Notes: generated by a model from the letters alone, not told the origin. A stretch of 64,000 nucleotides of DNA from Juglans regia (GCF_001411555.2 NC_049915.1:18366640-18430639), one strand, 5' to 3'; positions 1 through 11,907 are shown, counted from the stretch's first letter. Numbers and translations are program-made.

Positions 1-1057
1 CACATGTTATTATACATTAGGATTACATATTATTATACATTATTATTACATGGTAGTAATAGTATGATGTTTACACATACTAAATTATTATTAGTCAATT
101 TAATGAATTTATATTATAGTATAAGTATATCGTTTTATAATAATTAGCTCATATTAATATATTATTGAACTTAACTAATTATATAACTTATAGTTTTATA
201 AAATATATATAATTAATATATAAAAAAATGCATATATTTTTGTAACATATGGAAAATATTAGAGTCGTAATCCATCCAACCGCATTTCTAACTCCGACTT
301 TTCAAATAAAAAATTTCAATTCAAGAGAATTAGATTTTTAAATTTTTACTCAGCACTAGTTATTGTAATAGTTAAAAACTATGAAATTTCAAAATTCAAA
401 ATAATCTACTGATTTCGTAATTTACTATAAAAAAGAAGGGTGCGACTACTATGCAGCCCCATTTTGATCGTTGGGCGGTGTATAAATTTTTTTTTTTTTT
501 TTTGTACTTTTTATAACATATTGAAATATATTTAAAAAATAAAAAAATATATATCAATATATTTAAAATTACTTTCTTAATTATTAAATAAAAAAAATTG
601 ATAAAGGGTCGAATAGAGGTATCAATTTAAAAAAGGTAAAGTAGACTTTTCCAAAAAAGAAAACCAAAAGATACGATACTTGGAAAAAGATGGAAGCGAT
701 TGAACTAGACTTTTTATTTGCAGACTCACACGTCTGTATCAACCCTTTTTTTTTTGTGCAAATAGTCCGTGAAGCGGACGTCATCATTGAATAAAAATAA
801 AGGAAAGAGAAGTGACCTGTTTCATCGTTACATTCTAAATTCTATATATTTTTTTATAAAATAAAAAGTAGATGTCATCTAAATAAAAAAATATATATAT
901 TTATTAATAAAACTCACATTTTTATAAAAAATTTATATTTAATTTATCTATTTGAGTTTCTACCTAAAGCTTTTTTTTCAAACATCAAATTATTGAACTA
1001 ATATATTTCATTACGGGCCAGGAAAAAAATAATAAATAGAAATAACATTTAGTTTTA
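1..1057. other. AT-rich intergenic DNA
   Basis: No coding region with plant-gene character is visible. The stretch is strongly AT-rich with homopolymer runs such as the poly-T near 488-502. Short reading frames here look random. Confidence 0.6.
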
Positions 1058-1247
1058 GGTCTTATTTATTTTCAAAAAATATTTTATTTTATCTTATTTT
1101 ATCATTATAATTTTTTCAAATCTCCACATAAAATAAAATAAATAATTCAACTTTTTTAAATCTTAAAATAAAAATAATATTAAAAAATATATTCTAACAA
1201 TATTTTATTCAACCTTTTAACTTTAATCTTAACTCATCTTATTAGAT
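1058..1247 (-). mobile_element. Miniature element of the 'GAGATGAGATGAG' family (family 1), reverse orientation
   Basis: The stretch shows the hallmark order of family 1 read on the minus strand: a GAGATGAG-type end, a block like 'TTGAATAAAATATT', then 'TTTTTAATATTATT', then 'TTGAATTATTTATT', then a second ATGATGAGAT-type end. It has no coding capacity. At least a dozen further relatives occur in the window. Superfamily is not assigned because no clean target duplication was found. Confidence 0.7.
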
Positions 1248-1401
1248 GGAGGGACGCCCACGTGGGGCTGACCCCCTCCAAAATGATATGCTTGTAACGC
1301 ATGGCTTTAAGCCATGCGTTACTACCGTTTACAATGCAATTGAAGGCTGGCCTTTAAGGCCAGCCGTGCAGAGGAGGATTATATATAGTCCTCCTCAATT
1401 G
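1246..1401. other. Cluster of consecutive perfect hairpins
   Basis: Three near-perfect or perfect hairpins follow one another. At 1294-1322 there are 14-bp arms around a single base. At 1345-1365 there are 10-bp arms around a single base. At 1371-1396 thirteen pairs form, one of them G-T. A weaker GGAGG/CCTCC stem lies at about 1248-1279, and CAATTG at 1337-1342 and 1396-1401 could close an outer stem around the second and third hairpins. The block is much more GC-rich than its surroundings. Function unknown: it could be a structured RNA, part of a foldback transposon, or a replication/recombination substrate. Confidence 0.7.
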
Positions 1402-2600
1402 TGTTTTTGGCACCACCTGAAAAATAGAAAAAGACTCTCTCTTTTTGTTCTCTCTTGATAAAATACTTAGGCTATGGATTTGTTAAGTGTTACTCTAGTT
1501 CCATACTACGTAGTACACTTTCACCACTAAGAGGAAACGCTTGAAGTTTATCAATCTGAAAAAACTTGTGGAGCAATTCTTTAAGCTGAGCTTGAGGTAC
1601 TTTTCTGCTGTGCATTCTAACATATATCATCTCTAAAAACAAACGAGCCAGACTTGAAGATGAATTAAAAATAATAATATTAAAAAATTTTAGCAGTTAA
1701 ATTTTAAATAAGAATTGTGTAGCTGTTTTTATTTTTGGATGATAAAAAATAAGTTTTCCCAAAAAAAATAATTCTTCATCTGGCAGTGTTACGTGGTACT
1801 GCCATGTAATATTACAAAAAAAGGAAAACTTATTTTCTTGCTTATTATCACTCATATTTATTTGTTATTATAATAATAGCAAGAATCTGTAAAATAATTC
1901 ACTGATTATAAACGATTATCAAATTCCTTAATAAATCTCCAAAATGTACAATTTATTGTCAAACAATAATGCAGCTAGAAGTTTCGATCAATTTCTATTG
2001 TTTCCAAAATTATAATTTTATATCTATCTATTCTATTGTGCCAAAAAAATATCACAACCTTGTTTCATAGTCATTGATATTAATTAAAAAAAAAATAGAT
2101 CAAGAAATGGATTCATAGAGAAAATGTCTCACAATTGATAAAAAAAAAAGCGTTATGTTATATGTTATGTTTTTTTTTTCTTTTAATATGCCGTAGTATT
2201 GTTAGGTTAAATGGTTCATTTGAGCAGTGAACTCAGATGGCCGAGTAGTATTTTTCTTTTATATTATAAATTAGAAACGGAAACTAAGATAAAAAGAAAA
2301 TATAACAAATATGTCACGCCACACTAGTTGAGATGGCTAACAATTGAAAATCATGCTTAAGAAGTGTGAAGTTTAAGCATGATAAAATGATGCAAAATAT
2401 TATTGTAAACACAATGAACTTTGGAGAATAACTTCTATCCAGTTAAACTGATAATAACGCCTTCCAATGGAAGTGTGCCATGTAGACACCGCATATTAGC
2501 AACCGTGTGACCAAATAAAACAAATATTTTTTTTTCCTTCTCTGTAATTAAAGTTGACTTGGCTTCGTAGTCTTCGGTCTGAACGTAGTAGGTTTAGAAT
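1402..2600. other. Intergenic DNA without recognised gene
   Basis: AT-rich, with short runs and a 12-bp palindrome TACTACGTAGTA near 1504-1515. No gene or clear transposon boundary was seen. Confidence 0.5.
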
Positions 2601-2601
2601 G

Positions 2602-2785
2602 TGAGATGAGAATTTTATATTTTATTTTAAAGTTTAAAATATTATATTTTAATATTATTATTATTTTAAAATTTAAAAAAAAATATATTAAAATTTAAAA
2701 GAATTAAATTATTTATTATATTTTATATAAAAATTTAAAAAATTTATAATAATAAAATGATAATTTTATATTTTATCTTGTGTCC
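2602..2785 (+). mobile_element. Diverged family 1 miniature element
   Basis: Starts with GTGAGATGAGAATTTTATAT and carries the internal AATATTATTATTATTTTAAAATTT and AATTATTTATTATATTTTAT blocks of family 1, ending near TTTTATCTTG. It is more degraded than the copies at 48293 and 62434. Confidence 0.55.
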
Positions 2786-2829
2786 TAAGTCTAGTGGTGC
2801 GACAGTTTGAAAGGGTGTGCCGATCTAAG

Positions 2830-3377
2830 AGCATTCTCATTGGATTAGCTAAAAGTTAAATCTAATGAAAATTTAGCTATTAGGTCAATAAATTGCTCAC
2901 ATTGAATTAGTTATATTCCAAATATAGTTACAGTAATATCTAAATTAATTTCTAAATTTGGAACACACTATTCATTCATCAAATCCTTTTTATATTATTT
3001 CTTTCTCTCTCATTTTAATATCAATTATTTCTCTCTCTATTTTAAATGACAATTGAAAAAATATAATTAGAATACAATTACAAATTAATATATAATATTA
3101 TGAATAGTAAAATATGATAAAATAAAATAAATTCATAATTAAAAAAATTTTAAAATTATTAATTATTCATTACTATATAATGAATAAATGGATAATCTAA
3201 TTTGGAGATTTGATGTGAATAGTCAAAATTAAATTTATCTTATATCATTTTATTGTCATATAATGAAAAAATAGCTATTCCAATGTAAAGATTTATATAA
3301 ATGAAATAACTAAAAGTTAAATTCATCTTATATTCATCAAAAATATATTTTAATTTAACTATTCCAATAAAAGTGCT
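2830..3377. mobile_element. Miniature inverted-repeat element, ~550 bp
   Basis: The left end AGCATTCTCATTGGATTAGC and the reverse complement of the right end, AGCACTTTTATTGGAATAGT, form an imperfect terminal inverted repeat of about 24 bp. The interior is AT-rich and non-coding, with several ATAGCTATTCCAAT-like subterminal repeats. The end motif ('CATT-GGATTAGCTAAA') resembles abundant plant miniature elements; a PIF/Harbinger-type origin is possible but the 3-bp target duplication is not clear. Confidence 0.6.
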
Positions 3378-3738
3378 ATAGAGGGGGTGCTACGGTCTAA
3401 AAGGGTGTGGCGGTGTGGGTAGGGTGGATGAACAGGTTTGTGTTTTCCACTTTTCCCAAGAAAATTCACACAGGTTTATCTAGTTTTGATTTTACTATCC
3501 TTTCATATGGCTCCAGTGACTTCTATGTGGATTGTTGACGTGTCTACCTAGCATTTGTTATCATTAAATGCATGAGAACGAAACTTCTGTTCCGAAGAGG
3601 GACTGTGAACTTTAATAGATGAATAAATGGGAAAAGCTTTAGTTGGTCAGGTGAAAATTCAAACTTAACTTCAGTCAATAAAATTTCGCCACGCAAAATG
3701 TGCCATAATCTCCATTTACACTCCCATGCGTTAGATTT

Positions 3739-3945
3739 AGGATGCGTTTGGAACATAAACTACTCTCAATTCATCTCAACTCATCATTACAATTTTTTTT
3801 AATTTTAATATAAAATATAATAAATAATTTAACTTTTTTCAAATCTCAAAATAATAATAATATTAAAAAATAATATTCTAATAATATTTTATTATCTCAA
3901 CTCAACTCAACTCAACTCATTTCAACATCCAAACTCACCCTTACT
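3739..3945 (-). mobile_element. Family 1 miniature element, reverse orientation
   Basis: Ends read TGCGTTTGGAAC on the left and, in reverse complement, TGAGTTTGGATGTTGAAATG on the right. The interior has the family blocks TCATCATTACAATTTTTTTT, AATAATTTAACTTTTTTCAA and AATAATATTCTAATAATATT. A CTCAACTCAACTCAACTCA run marks the 3' side. Confidence 0.75.
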
Positions 3946-4992
3946 ATTTACTTTTATCTCTTCCCCCTCTTCTCTCTCTCTCCCCCACTTCATCACCTGC
4001 AACCCTCTCATTCTCTCTAAAACACGCTCTTATTGCTTGCAAATACACTCTCCTCGCTCTTCTTTACTGGCCGAGCAATCGATTGTCGATGTTTACAAAA
4101 TGAAAAGATTGTCACTCCCTACTGGGTAACATCTCAACAGAGTAAGACTCAATTCCAAGTTTGTTTCCATCAAACACTATCTCCACAGTATAGCCTCTCG
4201 AACTTTATTATTAGATGACCAAAAATCGCTGCACACAAAAATCCCATGACCACCCACCATTTCACCATCATTTCAGATAACATATCCTGATCTCCATAAA
4301 CTCATTCATCAAAAACAAAAACCAGAACATAAAGCAAAGAAAAATGTTCTACTTCCATATATCTATACATGTTTTGGTTGTTTAGAGAGAGAGAGAAAGA
4401 GGTGTTGCAATTTGCAGGCAATGGGATTGGGGGAGGGAGAAAGAGAGAGAAGAGGGGAAGAGATTAAAAAAAATAAGTATGAATCTAGTGCATGTGGGTG
4501 AAAATGAGAATTTATTGCATTTCCTACATGACGAAATTTTATTAGCAGGTGTTAAATTTGTCACCCGATCGGCTGTGGGCTTTTCTCTAAATAAATATCT
4601 TTTAGTTCATAATTATTAGGTCGCTTTATTCTCGAGGTAATAAATTCGATCGATTATCAAATAAGTAGAATCCACGTGACTTTCATATTAAAAGTCTATA
4701 ATATTTACGAAAATGCTAGTATGCCGTTTGAGTTTGTTCCTTCATTTTGACCACTCATGTATTTAATTTATTTTTTATTTAATGATTAAGAAAATAATTT
4801 TTAGTGTATTAGCATATTTTTTTTATTTTTTAAATATATTTAAATATATTAAAAAATAAAAAAAATAAAAACAAAAAAATAACTTTGTGCTAATAAGCAC
4901 GCCCAACGGTCAAAGTTGGGGCGGCACGCTAGCATGATTTTAATCTTTATGCCTAAAATAATAATAAAAAAAGTAGAAGGTAAATCTTAAAG
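3946..4992. other. Intergenic DNA with pyrimidine-rich tracts
   Basis: A CT-rich tract lies at about 3956-4015 and a GA-rich tract at about 4383-4470. Short open frames overlap these but show no domain, splice site or codon character that supports a gene. Confidence 0.5.
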
Positions 4993-5150
4993 AATAATGT
5001 TAGATATAATTTTAAAGTAGATAAATTTCACATATTTTTTTAAAATAAAATTTATTATTAAAAAATAATTTTTTCATCTTGATCATATATTCATTCACTA
5101 TTTTTTTTAAAAATATGTTAGACTTGCACTATAAAGTTGTAAATATTTTT
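4993..5150. mobile_element. Foldback miniature element (family 2)
   Basis: Begins AATAATGTTAGATATAATTT and ends with the inverted version near ATGTTAGACTTGCACTATAA. The centre carries TTTATTATTAAAAAATAATT followed by TTTTTTCAT, the core shared by all family 2 copies in this window. Confidence 0.55.
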
Positions 5151-6284
5151 TTTTTTTTTACTTTTAAATCAGTATAATTTGAAAGTAATATTATTAAAAA
5201 AATTATATTTTAAAATTTAACTTTGAATAGAATTATTCTAATGGTATTTATTCTCCTATTTCTTTGGCCCGAAGGAAAACAGTGTCTGCCGAAGGTTTTT
5301 TTGTTTTTTTTAATAAAAGTGTCAGCGAAGTAGGTTGTTCATCCGACGTGGCATTATTTAAAGCCGCAACTGCAAACTTAGCCCCCAAGTTTGCTTTTGG
5401 CCACAATTATCAAAAAAAAGAAAAGTCAGTACTCCGAAAGTACTAACGTACCCTTCTTAGCTTTACACTAATACCATATTAATAAATAAAAATAATTAAC
5501 CCCACCGACAAACCAGAAAAAAATATATCACCTCCACCGACTAATAAATATTTAATAATTAGTGAAAAGATCAATAAAAATAATTGTAGAAATGGTTTAA
5601 CTTTGGAAACAACATCACCGAATATCATTACTCTATTTTTTTTTATGCCACATTATTTAATAATAATAATTATTTTTTTAATAAAATTTGATCTCAAATT
5701 ATTAAATTCCGCTGTGTTAACATAATAAGATAATGTTGTAGTTTCTCGTTTCTTTTTTTTTTTTGAATTTTTTCTTTTTTTGCAATAAATCAGATTGCAT
5801 AAGCATATGTTTAAATTAAAAAAATGATATTTAACTTCCGATTTGATAATTATATTCAACAGTCAATATCAAAAATAATTTTTTTTCAAGAATTTGAATT
5901 TTCTTCTATAAAAAACTCAAATCTTTTTAAATTTTATAAAAATTTAAAAAATATTGATGATCGTTGCTAATATAACTGTTATATGAGATGTTTTAAAAAA
6001 ATATTAAGAATATAATATAAATAATTAAATTTATTTTTTTTATTTTAAGTTTTTAAGTTTTTAAGATAAATTGTATTCTTACATTGTAAAAGAACTTGAA
6101 CAATTGATATAAAATGTAAAAATATAATACGAATAATTATATCATATTCTTTACAAAATATCTAATTCTTTCAAATAAAATCTAAATTATGTGTTTTTAT
6201 CCTAAAATGATTAAAATAAAATTTTGCGGGAAGGAGGGAGATTTTAGTAATTTAGAGTCAAAGTAGATCTTTCCGAAGAACGCC
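5151..6284. other. AT-rich intergenic DNA upstream of the SRO gene
   Basis: No gene was seen. AT-rich simple sequence fills most of it until about 6230, where composition becomes GC-richer just upstream of the TATA box of the SRO-like gene. Confidence 0.5.
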
Positions 6285-6292
6285 TATAAATA
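6285..6292 (+). promoter_or_regulatory. Probable TATA box of the SRO-like gene
   Basis: TATAAATA stands about 100 bp before the start codon at 6391. Transcription would begin near 6315-6320, and the ATG at 6391 is then the first ATG of the message. Confidence 0.6.
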
Positions 6293-6390
6293 GGGATAGG
6301 AAGCGTTCACAGCTTTTCGATTCTAGCAGGTTTTGTTTCTCAAATCTCTTGTTCGTGGAGTGTTTTGAGCGACGAAGGCTGTAGAATCCC

Positions 6391-8248
6391 ATGGCTTCGC
6401 GAACGACGTGCCCCACAGCCGAAGAGAGGAAGATGGCGGAAACTATTAAGGTTAGGGTTCCGCTGCATCTTTCTTCGTCGTCGCCTTTGGTAACCAATCG
6501 CTGTGAGCATCAATCGGATTGTTGTTCGGCCCGGATTGGGACACAAAATGAATCCAACTTCGGGCGGAGCGGCGCACCGGTCCGGTTCATGTTCTACCGG
6601 GTTGATTCGTGGATCGATTTCCCGAGCGAGGTTCTCGAGAATATTCGACCGTCGTTCTTGGAGGGTAGGCCAATGGTCGAATCATCGATTGGAGGGGCCA
6701 AGTATATCTTTGATTTTCTTCGCATGTTGCAGATAGATTTGGGGTCAGGTAGTCGGTGGTCTATTGCTTGGATTGACGAAAATGGTAAGTTCTTTTTCCC
6801 CAAAGTGTTCGTCAGCGAAGATCTGGATAGCACTAATGAGAACGGCCCGGTGGAGAATTTCGGAGTTCAGAAAATTGAGATCGAGATTCGAATTTGCGGG
6901 GAAAGGGGCAAGAGAAAGGGGGTGGAACATGAATTGGGTCCGAATGAGGACGAGACTGAGGTAAGTTCATCGAAAAAGCGAGACGGGGATTCCTCAAAAC
7001 GGCCGCGTTTAACGACCGCCGATTCAGAAACATCTAGCTGGCCGAATGCGAAGCTTTTGAGCCCAGGAGAACAAGCTTACTCGGTGATTAGCAATTTGTT
7101 CATGGCTGGGATCAGGAAGATCGATCACGGCGCTACCATTACCGCAGTTCACCAGTGTACGCGCACTGGGCCGTTGGAGAGAGCTCGTCTCGAAGTTTTT
7201 CAGAGGCAGAATGAGACCACCAAAGCTGCTCGTGGTGCGTCAAATACCGTGTATGCGTGGTATGGAGCTTCAGCCAAAGTCGTAGCGCAACTTTTAGCAC
7301 ATGGGTTTTCGGTGCCAAGCAAGGTTTCAGGGTCGGGAACTTATGGAATTGGTATATACTTCTCTCCTGTGGGCTTCCCCCATTTAAGGTAACTTTTGTT
7401 TCTGTTCTGAATTGAAGTTCATTTTTTGGTAAGTTAGCGAGAACTTGTTGACGGTGGTTGGGTTGCCTGTGTTTCAGTGCACTGGAATCGGAGTCTGATG
7501 ATGATGGGCAAAAGCATGTGGTATTGTGCCGGGTTATATTGGGAAGTGTCGAAAGGGTCGAGGCGGGGTCTCAGCAATGCCATCCTTCTAGTTTGGATTT
7601 TGATACAGGTGCAGATAATCCGAAGAATCCTAAACGCTATGTCGTATGGAGCACCAACATGAACAGGCACATCCTACCTGTGTGTGTTGTGAGCTACAAA
7701 TCTTCTGATCACGTTTCAGGTATCAATGCTTCAATCTTGTTCTTTTTTTTTTTTTTAACGAAAAATTCTAAACATAAGTTCCGTACACTCACTTAAAAAT
7801 ATATATATTTTTTTATTCGATTAAAATATGAATTATAAGGATAAAAAAATAAAATCATATACTTAAATGAGCGTGCATGACGTGGGGCTTCTGTAATTTT
7901 ACTTCCATGTTCTAAAAGTTTTACTTTTGCTATTATTTTCAGGCCAGTTGAGAGGATCGGCGAAGTATCCATTTTCCAAATTATTTTCGAGGATTAATAA
8001 GTTCCTCCCTCCCTCAGAAGTTCACGCAGCCACGACTTTGTATGACACATATAGGGTAAGTAGCGGCTTTCTCATTTTGCAACGAGCATATAGAGTCTGG
8101 AAATAGAAGTGGTGGATTTTTCATACGTGCTTATGGGTTGTAACAGGCTCGGAAGATGGCCAGAGATGTTTTTGTGAACCGTTTGCGATCTATTGTGGGG
8201 GATGACATGCTGCTATCGATAATGCGGGAGATTCATGCCTCAGAATGA
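6391..8248 (+). CDS. SRO-type inactive poly(ADP-ribose) polymerase-like protein (SRO2/SRO3-like), 4 exons
   Basis: Exons by GT-AG junctions are 6391-7388, 7478-7719, 7943-8055 and 8147-8248, giving 484 residues. Residues ~62-165 form a WWE-like region (FYRVDSWIDFP, GGAKYIFDF, WSIAWIDENGKFFFP). Basic stretch SSKKRDGDSSKRPR (193-206) could be a nuclear signal. Residues ~224-410 form a PARP fold with WYGAS (290-294) and GIGIYFSP (319-326). Residues ~414-484 match an RST domain (KYPFSKLFSRINKFLPPSEV; MARDVFVNRLRSIVGDDMLL). Of the PARP H-Y-E triad only the tyrosine remains: histidine is replaced by Tyr in WYGAS and glutamate is absent near NMNRHI, so no ADP-ribosylation activity is expected. SRO proteins are nuclear stress regulators that bind transcription factors through RST. 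It is shorter than RCD1 (~590 aa) but longer than Arabidopsis SRO2/SRO3. The family call is firm; the exact subgroup is inferred. Confidence 0.93.
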
Positions 8249-8904
8249 AGGTTCTTCCAAGATTTTCTCTTTTGGAAGATATAAAAATTTGTTTACCGAT
8301 AAAAAAAGAAAAAAAAAACGTTCTTCATGGTTTATGAAATGCTATAACTACATGTAATGGTACAATACAACTAGGATTAGCAAGGGAAGACCCAACCATG
8401 TGAAAGAACAAAAACTAGTTTGCAGGTTTTTGTTTCTGTTATTTTTCTTTTCTTTTTTTTGAAAAAAAAAAGCTCCATATACATGTAGCAACTATACATC
8501 AAGTTCCTCAAAGAAATTAAGTTTCGTTTTATACCTATGTTCTTTGAGCCTTTTTGCATCCCTTGAATTTGGATGTGTTTTTATACTTTATTTTTTTGTG
8601 TTCTTATATATTTTGATGGGTTTATGAAAGGGAATCCACTTACTGATAGCTAATACATAAGTCCGATTATTTTTTTTAATTTGCCCGGTGACTACAAATA
8701 TGACTGTTGTTCAAGTTCTTGCAAATGCATGGGTGTTTTCTTTATATATGTCATGCATGACATTCATCCTTAGCAAATGGTTTTTTAATTTTTTTATTAA
8801 CTTGTTTGAGTTTGTAACTTTTTTTTTGGATGCTTTTTGTTGGACACCATTTGGTTTAATGAACTTTCATGCTACTGTTTGATCAAGAAATTTTATGTTA
8901 ATGT
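8249..8904. other. 3' flank of the SRO-like gene
   Basis: Holds the presumed 3' untranslated region and AT-rich DNA with poly-A and poly-T runs. No separate gene was seen. Confidence 0.5.
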
Positions 8905-9345
8905 TAGATTTTTTTTATAAGCAAAAGTAAAACTTTATTAATAGAAAAAGGCATAGCCCAAATACATGGGAAGGCAAAATAAGCCTAATTACCACTAAGC
9001 ACTAATGATGGATACGAGCAAATTATGAAAGTTGTACCCATTACATATAATGGCCGAAGTCCAGGATAATAGTGTTAAAAAAAAATCTCTTCAGCTCATC
9101 CAGGTAATGCTCCCATTCTTCGAACGCCCCTTATTTCTCTCCACCCACAATCACCACGTAATACAATTAGGGATAATTTTTCACAGTGGTAATGTGAACA
9201 TTACCAAAACCTGTCCAACACTTAAAAAATATCCACAACTCTTCCAAGCAGAACCCTTGCCGCACCAATCCGGTTAAGGATCTCATTCCACAAAAACCTA
9301 GCAACCTCACAATGTAACAGTAGATGATCCACAAACACCAGATCA
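8905..9345 (-). mobile_element. 5'-truncated LINE remnant (3' end with zf-RVT-like coding)
   Basis: Read on the minus strand, the segment encodes broken pieces typical of the C-terminal zinc-binding and tail part of plant LINE reverse transcriptases: DHLLLHCEVARFLWNEIL, then a TGFGNVHI-type region, then ERNKRRFEEWE-like and DELKRFFF segments. It then runs through a 3' tail ending GCTTATAAAAAAA near 8911. Stops and frame changes are frequent. No target duplication was found, so the upstream boundary is approximate. Confidence 0.65.
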
Positions 9346-9584
9346 TGGTTGGTTTTTTTTTTTATTTGTCGGAGTAAAAAAACAAAGAAATATTTAAAAA
9401 AAAAAACCTTCGTAGTTCAACTAAAATATAGAAGGATATTTTGGGGGAAAACCAAATGGTTCCTCCACAATTATTAGGAATAAACCAAATGTGGGAATGT
9501 CAATTGCAGGGAATCCTATCATATTTTCAATTATTTGCAAATGTGAATTTAGTCACATTCTTAGGAATCTAGATTTCCAAGCAT

Positions 9585-10221
9585 TAGGGTTGTACAACAA
9601 TCGAGAAAACCGGCCGGCTTAGACTCAGACCAGCCGTTGGAGCACAGAACCGGCCAAAATCGGCAGGGAACCGGTCGACGTGTGGCAGGAATATATGAAA
9701 ATCGATGTCGGCCAGTTTGGCGCTGGTTTGAACCAGAAAAACTACTAAACTGGCCGATCGTTTATATATATATATTTTGAAATATATGTAAATGAAACGG
9801 CGTTGTTTTATTTAAATGAGTGAAACAGTCTCGTTTTAGGGCCTGGAAGTTAAAAAAAAAAAAACATAATAGAACGGCGCCGTTCCAAAATAGATTAATA
9901 ACCTCCCTTTCTTCTTCTTCTTATTCTTCCCCGTGTCTTCTTTCTCAATTCACATTGTTTCCTCATCTTTTTCAATTCACATTGTTTCCTCATCTGGAAT
10001 TTTCTTCTAAACTCTCATGTCAGATGACGCGGCATCCCTTCTCTGTCACAGAGATGCCAATGACAGACCGAAGAATTGAATCACACCGTGTCGAGACCGA
10101 GAATATTGGTTTTCTCTCCCCAATCAACCAGTTTCGGCCAGTTCTGAGCTCTCATGGTAGACGTCGGTGCAACGTCGGTTTGGCACCGAAACTGTGCTGA
10201 TCCCATCAGTTTTCAGCCCTA
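9585..10221. mobile_element. Non-autonomous hAT-like element, TSD CCAAGCAT
   Basis: A perfect 8-bp direct repeat CCAAGCAT stands at 9577-9584 and 10222-10229. The ends read TAGGGTTGTACAACAATCG on the left and, in reverse complement, TAGGGCTGAAAACTGATGGG on the right. The left interior is rich in ACCGGCC motifs and the right interior carries a TTCTTC-rich tract followed by about 180 bp of mixed composition with no recognised protein. An 8-bp duplication is the hAT signature. No transposase is present, so movement would have needed a partner element. Confidence 0.85.
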
Positions 10222-10988
10222 CCAAGCATCACATTCATAGGGATGTAGATGTTGAAGGAATTGATAGATCTTGCGAACTTAATGCCACATATGGATATGA
10301 GAGGTTGAAATATCTACCTCTCTGCAAGGGCTTGTGTGGGTTGGTGCGTCGAGTGCAAGCATTTGTAGGATGAGGACGTTGAAGGATTAGTGAAAGCACT
10401 AGGTGGACTTGAGCACAAATGCTGTCTAGAGCCTAGGTGCAAGGTGCACATTTAAAGATGTCTAATAACAAAAAGTCAATAAAAAACAATTGAAAAAACT
10501 GGCTTAAAACAAGATGATGATACATTTAGCCTATTAATTCAGTTTGTTAGGGTATTATGCAACATGAAAATCAAGTACAACTAATTACATAAAATTAAAA
10601 TACAACATTTAATAAAATTTTCTTGTGATGGTAATATATTTATCCTATTAACTCGGTCTATTAAGGTATAAAGCAACATGAAAATTAAGTACAACTAAGT
10701 TTTCATACTTGAGCTACAATCCATGGTTGAATCAAAATATTACAAAAAGGCCATGGCCAAAGAAGCGTAAGTATTACAGGTATCGACTTCTATGCTAACA
10801 TAAGCAATCAAATATCAATTCATCTAGAAAGCTAACTTGGACCATCATATTGAGTTCAAAGCATAAACATTGCATATAGTAACATTTCTTTGATAAGCCA
10901 TTACATATGACATGTGCCATATACATAAATGATCTTCATTATAACCGAAATACTTACGAATATTTGTTTATATTTTTTCTTGGTGTCA

Positions 10989-11049
10989 AACTAATATTTT
11001 ATAATGTTTTTTTTTTTTTTATAAGTAACTAATATTTTATAATGTTTTT
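10989..11049 (-). repeat. 15-bp retroposon-like micro-insertion inside a 23-bp target duplication
   Basis: The 23-bp sequence starting AACTAATATTTTATAATG is present at 10989-11011 and again at 11027-11049. Between them lie only 15 bp, which in reverse complement read ACTTATAAAAAAAAA. This is what an extremely 5'-truncated LINE or SINE copy with a poly-A tail would look like. Confidence 0.7.
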
Positions 11050-11907
11050 GATAAAATTTACAAAAGTGCGCTTCTTTGCGCAGTAAGCCCACACAATAAG
11101 TGCCAAAAGTGCACTTTTGTAAAGATGCTTTGCTTTTGGCCAGGAAGTGATTCAACCTTGGCGATCTGTGCTTAAGTGTGCTTTAACCATCACTACATTT
11201 GTCACCATGCAAGTAGCCTCCTACAAGTTTGGAAAAGTATTGTATTTACAATATATTGTAAAGTTGATGCAAATTCTGGTGCATTAATTGCATTACATGT
11301 ATTTTCTTTAATGTTTCTCGACTAATGTTGATTATAAGTTCATAACACGCAAGGAAAGGACTATGTTTTTTATTTATTATGTTTGTGGACTCTAGTTCTC
11401 AATATAACTGACATCTACTTTCAATTACTATATGAGCACGGGCATGTGTATATATGATAATTATTACATGTCTATATGACAATATTGTAGGTTAATTCTT
11501 TTCTTAACTAAGGCCATTATTAGGGTCTTACTACTACTGTCATTCCATTCCTTTTTTGTTCATATTTATGCTTCACAAAATGTGTAAATCATGGAAAAGT
11601 TAATGCACATGAATGATGCTCGAGAGAAAGCCATAGGTAATGAAAATCTTGTGAGTCTTGTTTTGTTGCGTGTCCCTTTGATAATTTTTCTTAAATATTT
11701 TAAGATGAAGGTGTTTGGGTGGCTTCAACTGTCAAACTTGTAGATAGCAAACTGCTGTCGGATTATATCTGAGGTAAAGATGGGAAAATGTAATGCTGTT
11801 GGTTATGTAAATCTGCATTGGTGGTTGCTGCTAGAGTTTGTGGCATTTTGATAGGGTTTGGGGGTGGTTAGTGCAATCTAAAGAACAACAAACTGTAGCC
11901 TCTAGGG

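Noticed and set aside
584..787. Short minus-strand open frame near the window start
   Set aside because: Low-complexity Phe/Lys-rich product, no splice or promoter context, AT-rich background.
1246..1458. 70-residue frame across the hairpin cluster
   Set aside because: The frame follows from the palindromes; product has no domain and no gene context.
6391..8248. Active PARP enzyme
   Set aside because: Only the tyrosine of the H-Y-E triad remains.
9820..10373. Open frames inside and beside the hAT-like element at 9585
   Set aside because: They cross the element boundary or its pyrimidine tract and show no protein family.
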